A DNA stretch of 64,000 nucleotides, taken from positions 2,604,001 to 2,668,000 of the forward strand of contig CP064979.1 in the NCBI GenBank assembly GCA_016699575.1, in the 5' to 3' direction. Position numbers and translations under genes: made by a program. Source of the DNA: Flavobacteriales bacterium. Its GTDB lineage: Bacteria > Bacteroidota > Bacteroidia > Flavobacteriales_F > PHOS-HE28. Shown one piece after another: positions 58,748 to 64,000 of this stretch (position 1 is the first letter of the stretch; the number at the start of each line of letters is the position of its first letter). Below the pieces are notes generated by a model. The model was given only the letters and a program-made list of their open reading frames with translations. It ran no database searches and was not told the origin of the DNA.

Positions 58748-61174
58748 TCAGCGTGCAACATGGAAAACCATGCTCTTCACGGCGTTGCCGGAGAGGACTT
58801 GCAACGAGTAGTGGCCCGGTGCCAGAGTGCTTACCGGTACTTCGAGACGAGTGGCCCCGTTCAAGGCGATGTTGTCGGCAACCGACATCACTTCCCGACC
58901 GGTCGCGTCCATCACCCTGAGTTGTGCATCACGGGCTCCATCGGCCTTCAGTTCCACGCTCAGGACATCGCTCACCGGCACGGGCCAAAGCGCGCTTCCG
59001 GCGAACACATCGTTCTCTTCCACGCTGGTGATGAGCGGGAGTTCCACCAGGTCGCCACCGCCGGCCAGTGCTACCCAAAGGCCGAAAGCAGGTCCATTGC
59101 TGTTCTGCGTGGGCGCCAAGAAGCCGCTGGCAAGAACCGTCAAGGCGGCACCATCGAGGCCTGGGAGCGCAAGCGGTGCTTGGTAGTTCACCAGAGGCGC
59201 ACCCTGTTCGTCCTGCACTTGCAGTGCATAGTCGCCGGTGGCTACTTCGAGGTAGCCGTTGAATTCACCGTAGGCCAGGTCGTCCACCAGGGTGGCTCCT
59301 CCTAGAACAGCGGTCTCCGCTACATCCACCACGGGTGCATCCGTGGCGCCATGGAAGACGAGGATGTCCGTGTTCGTGGAAGTGTTCGCCACTTCGCGCG
59401 CACCGGCGAAGGCATACAGGTTGAAGGGCTGAAGAGGGTTGTAGCCCGAAGAACTGACGATGCCGTTGGCCACGACCACATAGGTCTCATCGGCTTCGAG
59501 GTTGAACGATTGGTTGTAAATGGCATCGCTGGCCTGTGTGCTGTTCGGCAAGGCGATGCCAACATTGAGGTCCACCCCCGCCTGCGCATCCACGAACGGT
59601 GATGCGGTCCTGAACTCGAAATCGTCCAACAGCAATGTGTTGTTCAGCCAGACATCCACGGTACTCGCGGCCAGATCGGCGCTGTTGTGGATCAGTTGCA
59701 GTCGGGATGTGGGGATGGAAGCGGATGGGAGAGGCACGAGCGCACCACCGCTTGGCAATGCGGCCCAGAGGCCGAACGCCGGTCCGTTGCTGTTCACTGT
59801 GGGATCGAGGAACCCACTGGCCAGCACCACCAGCGCTGAACCGCCCAGGCCCAAGGTGCTCAATGGGGCACCATAGGCTGCCACGATAGTGCTGTTGTCG
59901 GCTGTACGCACTTGAACCGTGTAATCGGCCGTGGGAAGTTCCAAGTAACCCGCAAAAGAGGGGTAGCTCAGGTCATCAACGATCATTGCACCCACCACAT
60001 CGCTCTCGAAAACATCAACGTTAGGTGCGTCCGTGGCGCCATGCAAAACGAGCACGTCGGTCATCATCGCTCCACCATTGGAAGCCTCGCGACCTTGGTC
60101 GAAGACTTCGATACTGAAGGGCGTTGCAGGCTGATAACCCGGACCACCAAGCGTACCACTGGCCACGAGCACATAGGTCAAACCGTCCTCCAAATTGTAG
60201 TTCACTTGCACCAGTGCATCGCTGCTTTGGGTGCTGTTGGGCGGTGCAACGCCTACGGTGAGGTCCACCCCTGCTTGAAGGTCCACGAAAGGGGACGCTG
60301 TGCGGAACTCTAAATCGTCAATGAGCAGCGTATTGTTCAGCCAGATGTCCACAGTGCTGGCGCCGAGGTCAGCGCAATTGTGGATGATCTGTGCGCGGGC
60401 AGTGGGGATGGAAGCCGTTGGCAATGGTACAAGGGGACCACCGGATGCGAGCGCGGCAAACAGGCCGAACGCAGGCCCACCGCTGTTCACCGCAGGATCG
60501 AGGAATCCACTGGCCAAAACAGTGATGGCCGCCCCGCCCAGGCCCAAAGTGGCAAGAGGAGCTTCATAGGCTGCCACAATGGTCGAATTATCGGCCGTGC
60601 GCACTTGCAATCCGAAGTCTAGCGTGGGCAGTTCCAAGTATCCCGCGTAGCTGGGGTATGAAAGGTCATTGACCACCGTGGAGTTGGTCACCACGTTCTC
60701 GTAAACGTCCACCATAGGCGCATCGGTCGCGCCATGGAGCACAAGAACGTCCGTGAACAAAGGGCCACCATTGGCCACCTCTCGTCCTTGCGCGAAGACC
60801 TCCAGCGAAAACGGCGTCGCTGGTGAATAGCCGATAGGGCTTATCGTTCCGCTTGCGACCACCACGTAGGTTTCTCCTGCCGTCAATGTGAACGACAGGT
60901 TGAAAATGGCGTCGCTGGCCTGGGTGCTGTTCGGTGGCGCGACCCCCACGTTTAACGGCACGCCCGCAGGGGCATCGATGAACGGCGACGCGCTGCGGAA
61001 AACGAAATTGTCCAAGAGCAGGGCATTGTCCAGCCAGACGTCCACGGAAGCAGCGGCGAGATCGGCGCAGTTGTGGATGACCTGTACACGGGCAACACCA
61101 CCACCCTCGGCGAATGCACCACTGGTGCACAGCAGCCCAAGGGCGAAGGCTGCGGGTTTTAGGTTGGGGTTCAT
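58748..61174 (-). CDS. T9SS-secreted protein with three DUF4397 repeats
   Basis: 808 residues. Signal peptide (MNPNLKPAAFALGLLCTSGAFA), then three repeats with a period of exactly 231 residues, starting at about residues 28, 259 and 490 (ARVQVIHNCADL, ARAQIIHNCADLG, SRLQLIHNSADLA). Each carries the DUF4397 pattern (HNCADL...VDVWL, then TYVVVASGT, VLVLHGATDAP, GYLELPT). The C-terminus is a T9SS type A sorting domain (WPVPVSDVLSVELKADG; LAPGHYSLQVLSG). It is probably a surface-exposed repeat protein. CATGTTTG at 61203-61210 (minus) is a possible -7 box. Confidence 0.88.
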   Translation of the reverse strand: MNPNLKPAAFALGLLCTSGAFAEGGGVARVQVIHNCADLAAASVDVWLDNALLLDNFVFRSASPFIDAPAGVPLNVGVAPPNSTQASDAIFNLSFTLTAGETYVVVASGTISPIGYSPATPFSLEVFAQGREVANGGPLFTDVLVLHGATDAPMVDVYENVVTNSTVVNDLSYPSYAGYLELPTLDFGLQVRTADNSTIVAAYEAPLATLGLGGAAITVLASGFLDPAVNSGGPAFGLFAALASGGPLVPLPTASIPTARAQIIHNCADLGASTVDIWLNNTLLIDDLEFRTASPFVDLQAGVDLTVGVAPPNSTQSSDALVQVNYNLEDGLTYVLVASGTLGGPGYQPATPFSIEVFDQGREASNGGAMMTDVLVLHGATDAPNVDVFESDVVGAMIVDDLSYPSFAGYLELPTADYTVQVRTADNSTIVAAYGAPLSTLGLGGSALVVLASGFLDPTVNSNGPAFGLWAALPSGGALVPLPSASIPTSRLQLIHNSADLAASTVDVWLNNTLLLDDFEFRTASPFVDAQAGVDLNVGIALPNSTQASDAIYNQSFNLEADETYVVVANGIVSSSGYNPLQPFNLYAFAGAREVANTSTNTDILVFHGATDAPVVDVAETAVLGGATLVDDLAYGEFNGYLEVATGDYALQVQDEQGAPLVNYQAPLALPGLDGAALTVLASGFLAPTQNSNGPAFGLWVALAGGGDLVELPLITSVEENDVFAGSALWPVPVSDVLSVELKADGARDAQLRVMDATGREVMSVADNIALNGATRLEVPVSTLAPGHYSLQVLSGNAVKSMVFHVAR

Positions 61175-61411
61175 CGGTGTTATTGTTTAGTCATTACGAC
61201 GGCAAACATGAACAATAAGTCGTCCAAAATGTTCAGGAGATAAGCAAAAAAGATTGAACATGACGCTTGGATGACATATCCGTCGACCTGCCACAGCGCC
61301 GATCTGAGGCTAGCCCGTGGCAAAGGGTCGTCTCGCAAGTGCATTATCCGCGCTTCACGAGGCGGTCGGCAGCGTTCGCATGCGACCGCCGCCCTTAGCA
61401 TTGCGCCTTGG

Positions 61412-62041
61412 ATGAAGTACGGTTACATCGCGGTAGAGGGACTGATCGGCGCCGGAAAGACCACTCTGTGCAAGCGCCTCAGCGAGCGTTACAACGGGCG
61501 CTTGGTGCTGGAGGAATTCGACGAGAACCCCTTCCTGCCTCGCTTCTACGAGGAGCCGGAGCGCTATGCTTTCAGTGTTGAGCTCAGCTTCCTCGCGCAA
61601 CGCTACCACCAGCTCAAGCGCATCACCGACCGCGATCTGTTCGCTCCGCTGACCATTGCCGACTACAGCATAGGCAAGTCGCTGGTGTTCGCCAGTGCCA
61701 CATTGCCCCCGGACGAGTACGCCCTCTTCCGCGACCTGTACACCATCATGTACGGCGACCTGCCCAAGCCTGAGCTCATCGTTTACCTGCACCTGCCCAT
61801 GGAACGGGTGCGCGAGCGCATCAAGCAGCGCGGGCGTTCCTATGAACAGAGCATACCGGAGGAGTACTTGGCCCGTTTGCAGGAGCGCTACCTCGACCAC
61901 CTTCAGAAGCAAAGCGGCTCCCAAGTGCTGATCGTGGACCTCGAGCGGACCGACCTCCTGCACGATGTCGAAGCCTTCGATCGGCTGCTGATGAACCTTG
62001 CGGCTGAAGGCCCGGGATCGCCTGCCGTACTGCGGTTCTGA
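61412..62041 (+). CDS. Deoxynucleoside kinase
   Basis: 209 residues; phosphorylates deoxyribonucleosides (salvage). P-loop GLIGAGKTT with Gly10-x4-Gly15-Lys16-Thr17, then LEEFDENPFLPRFYEEPERY (substrate-binding Glu), ADYSIGKSLVFA (the DRS-like motif), IVYLHLPMERVRERIKQRGR (lid and LID arginines). This is the dNK/dGK-dAK family. The ATG at 61412 begins KYGYIAVEG as in homologues; the frame upstream is open but not conserved-looking. TAGCATTG 8 nt before the ATG is a weak -7 candidate. Confidence 0.92.
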   Translation: MKYGYIAVEGLIGAGKTTLCKRLSERYNGRLVLEEFDENPFLPRFYEEPERYAFSVELSFLAQRYHQLKRITDRDLFAPLTIADYSIGKSLVFASATLPPDEYALFRDLYTIMYGDLPKPELIVYLHLPMERVRERIKQRGRSYEQSIPEEYLARLQERYLDHLQKQSGSQVLIVDLERTDLLHDVEAFDRLLMNLAAEGPGSPAVLRF

Positions 62042-62103
62042 ATCACCCGTCGAATGTGGACAAGTGTTGGTCGGTTGGCCGAAAACACCGCCATGGGCGC
62101 GGC

Positions 62104-62111
62104 TATACTTG
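62104..62111 (+). promoter_or_regulatory. -7 promoter element of the TPR lipoprotein gene
   Basis: TATACTTG (one change from TAnnTTTG), 31 nt before the ATG at 62143. Confidence 0.45.
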
Positions 62112-62142
62112 CGGCCTGTTAAGGCCCCCTATTCCCACGCAC

Positions 62143-63852
62143 ATGCAACCACGTCCGTTGAAAGCCATTGTCACCACTGCCTTTGCCGCCACCCTGCTCA
62201 TCGGTTGCGGAGGTATCGGCAAAATGAACAAGTACGTTGAGAACATCAAGTACACGGTGGATCCGAATCCGCTGATCGTACAAGGCGATAGTGTGGAGCT
62301 GAACGTGCGTGGCAATTTCCCGGGGAAGTATTTCTACAAGAAGGCCACTGCGGAATTGACCCCGACCTTGGTCTATGCAGGTGGCGAAACGCCCTACAAG
62401 ATGACCTGCTTCCAGGGTGAAAAGGCCGCTGGCAACTGCACCGTCATCCCCTACGAAACCGGCAAGGACTTCACCTATACCCACAAGATCGCCTACCGCC
62501 CCGAGATGGAAGTGAGCGAGTTGAAGGTGCGGATCCTCGGCAAGCAAGGCAAGAAGGAGAAGCCCTTCGATGAAGTGAAGATCGCTGACGGCGTGATCAC
62601 CACGCCCTACCTGATGCTGAGCGACGACAAAGTGATCATCGGCGCCGACGCTTTCCAGCGCATCACGAGCCACACCACCACGGCCCAGCTGAACTACCTC
62701 GTTGCGAGCAGCACCCTGCGCCCCGGCGAGATGAACGACGCCGATATCAAGGACATGAGCAAGTGGCTCAAGAGCATTGCCAAGAACGAGCGCATCGTGA
62801 TCAAGAACGCCACGATGGACGCTTGGGCCAGCCCCGAGGGCGAGATCCAGATGAACGCCAATCTGGCCGACGATCGCGCCGCAAGCGGCAAGAACTGGCT
62901 CAAGGGCCAGTTGAACTCGAACAAGATCGCGGCCGGTAAGAACGACTCGCTCTATGTGCTCAACGCCAACGGCGAGGACTGGGAAGGTTTCAAGAGCGCC
63001 ATGCAGGCCAGCAACTTCGAGGACAAGGATCTGGTGTTGCGCGTGATGCAAATGGAACCCGACGTGCAGAAGCGCGAAAGCCAGATCAAGGACATGGCCG
63101 CCACCTACACCAAGATCGCCGAGGACATCCTGCCGAGCCTGCGCCGCACCGTGATCACTGTGAACTACGAGAAAGTAGGCTACAGCGACGAAGAGCTCAC
63201 CACCATGAGCCGCTCGATGCCCGATAGCCTGAACGCTGAAGAGCTGCTGTATGCCGCCACGCTGACCAACGACCCGAACGAGAAGCTGCGCATCTACAAG
63301 GAGTGCGAGCGCGTGCACGCGAACGATTGGCGCGGCTCCAACAACGTTGGTACCATCCACTTCATGCAGAACCGCATGGCCGATGCAGAGGCGAGCTTCC
63401 AAAAGGCCAACAGCATCACCGATAATCCGGTGAGCACGAACAACCTGGCCGTCATCGCACGCCAGAAGGGCGACCGCAAGAAGGCCATGGAAATGCTGAA
63501 GAAGGCCACCGCCGCAGGCCCTGACGTGAAGTACAACATGGGCCTCATCGATATCCAGAACGGCAACTACGGCAGCGCCAGCACCAACTTCGGTGGTACG
63601 AACAGCGTGAACGCTGCGTTGGCCAAAGTGCTCGGTGGTGATGCCGCCGGTGCACAACGCATCCTGGAAGCCGCTCCTGACAAGGACACGGCCACGGGCC
63701 ACTACCTCATGGCCATCATCGGTGCCCGCCAAAGCAACGGTGACATGGTGCGCAACAGCTTGGCACAGGCCGTTGCAAAGGACCCCAACATGGCCGCCAA
63801 GGCGAAGAAGGACCTCGAGTTCCGCGCCTTCAAGGATAATTTGGGGATCTAA
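62143..63852 (+). CDS. TPR-containing lipoprotein with OmpA-like segment
   Basis: 569 residues with a lipoprotein signal (MQPRPLKAIVTTAFAATLLIGC, lipobox). The first 170 mature residues are beta-rich (VDPNPLIVQGDSVELNVRG, FPGKYFYKKATAELTPTLVY). Next is a segment resembling an OmpA-like peptidoglycan-binding fold (TMDAWASPEGEIQMNANLAD, DRAASGKNWLKGQ). The C-terminal half is TPR-like (WRGSNNVGTIHFMQNRMADA, TNNLAVIARQKGDRKKAMEM). This architecture recurs in Bacteroidota as a conserved envelope protein whose role is not established to my knowledge. A -7 box precedes and a terminator follows, so it is probably monocistronic. Confidence 0.82.
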   Translation: MQPRPLKAIVTTAFAATLLIGCGGIGKMNKYVENIKYTVDPNPLIVQGDSVELNVRGNFPGKYFYKKATAELTPTLVYAGGETPYKMTCFQGEKAAGNCTVIPYETGKDFTYTHKIAYRPEMEVSELKVRILGKQGKKEKPFDEVKIADGVITTPYLMLSDDKVIIGADAFQRITSHTTTAQLNYLVASSTLRPGEMNDADIKDMSKWLKSIAKNERIVIKNATMDAWASPEGEIQMNANLADDRAASGKNWLKGQLNSNKIAAGKNDSLYVLNANGEDWEGFKSAMQASNFEDKDLVLRVMQMEPDVQKRESQIKDMAATYTKIAEDILPSLRRTVITVNYEKVGYSDEELTTMSRSMPDSLNAEELLYAATLTNDPNEKLRIYKECERVHANDWRGSNNVGTIHFMQNRMADAEASFQKANSITDNPVSTNNLAVIARQKGDRKKAMEMLKKATAAGPDVKYNMGLIDIQNGNYGSASTNFGGTNSVNAALAKVLGGDAAGAQRILEAAPDKDTATGHYLMAIIGARQSNGDMVRNSLAQAVAKDPNMAAKAKKDLEFRAFKDNLGI

Positions 63853-63871
63853 CGAACCCGACCTCTTTGAG

Positions 63872-63894
63872 AAGGGTGTCCGAGCGGCGCCCTT
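63872..63894 (+). terminator. Rho-independent terminator of the TPR lipoprotein gene
   Basis: AAGGGTG (63872-63878) pairs with CGCCCTT (63888-63894) with one G-T pair, followed by TTCCTTTTC; 19 nt after the stop. Confidence 0.65.
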
Positions 63895-63901
63895 TTCCTT
63901 T

Positions 63902-64000
63902 TCAGGGGGCCGTTCGCACCTTGAAGAACCTTGTGGCCGCCATGACCATCCCGCCGGTGCGCAGGTCTTCAACATAAAGTGTGTCGGTCAACACAACAGT
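63902..64000 (-). CDS. C-terminal fragment of a protein continuing beyond the window
   Basis: The minus strand reads an open frame from the edge to a TGA at 63902-63904. The 32 residues TVVLTDTLYVEDLRTGGMVM then AATRFFKVRTAP look like the last strands of a T9SS-type sorting or similar beta domain. The convergent terminator at 63872-63894 fits a gene ending here. Too short for a firm family call. Confidence 0.4.
   Translation of the reverse strand, partial: TVVLTDTLYVEDLRTGGMVMAATRFFKVRTAP

Overview
The window is a GC-rich (about 60% by eye) chromosomal segment of a Bacteroidota bacterium, most likely a member of Flavobacteriales. Four things support this: several large secreted proteins end in type IX secretion (T9SS) sorting domains; promoters carry a TAnnTT(T/C)G -7 box; HU-CCDC81/SPOR, DUF2490, DUF4397 and Flavobacteria-type XRE proteins are present; and the ribosomal operon is followed by carA and eno, as in Flavobacteriia.

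Layout. 1-10,060: pterin and preQ0 genes (folE, queD), hldD, a small MerR regulator, DUF2490, tRNA-Ser(GGA), ansA-tatD, a family 9 glycosyltransferase, an acyl-CoA thioesterase, a HemJ/CopD-like membrane protein and an HU/SPOR envelope protein. 10,060-17,750: GIY-YIG protein, kdsB, TonB-dependent receptor, dprA, di-haem peroxidase and two small membrane proteins. 17,750-24,340 is accessory: an in-phase 21-nt repeat array, a stack of hairpins, an orphan 228-aa gene, and then an AT-rich island. That island has the exact architecture of integron gene cassettes (two attC-like sites, two cassettes and a possible third), with no integrase in the window. It is followed by a toxin-antitoxin pair lying between a truncated and a full copy of a Fic-family gene whose catalytic motif is degenerate.

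24,339-42,420 is one unbroken str/S10/spc/alpha ribosomal super-operon, rpsL to rplQ, with fusA, secY, map, infA and rpoA. It has a clear -7 box in front, a strong terminator behind, and five related palindromes of about 20 nt inserted in its spacers.

42,439-64,000: S8 peptidase lipoprotein, carA, eno, two adjacent T9SS surface proteins (one with a 12-base homopolymer, one broken by a stop and a frameshift), an outer-membrane-like protein, an M1 aminopeptidase with a T9SS tail, a CHAP-like exported protein, a CarH-like B12-binding MerR regulator, a three-repeat DUF4397 T9SS protein, a deoxynucleoside kinase and a TPR lipoprotein.

hldD, kdsB and the glycosyltransferase contribute to LPS inner-core synthesis. 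The T9SS-tailed proteins, the TonB receptor and the lipoproteins are cell-surface functions. The most unusual content is the integron-like island and the families of small structured repeats. All family calls are from reading the sequence; no database search was run.
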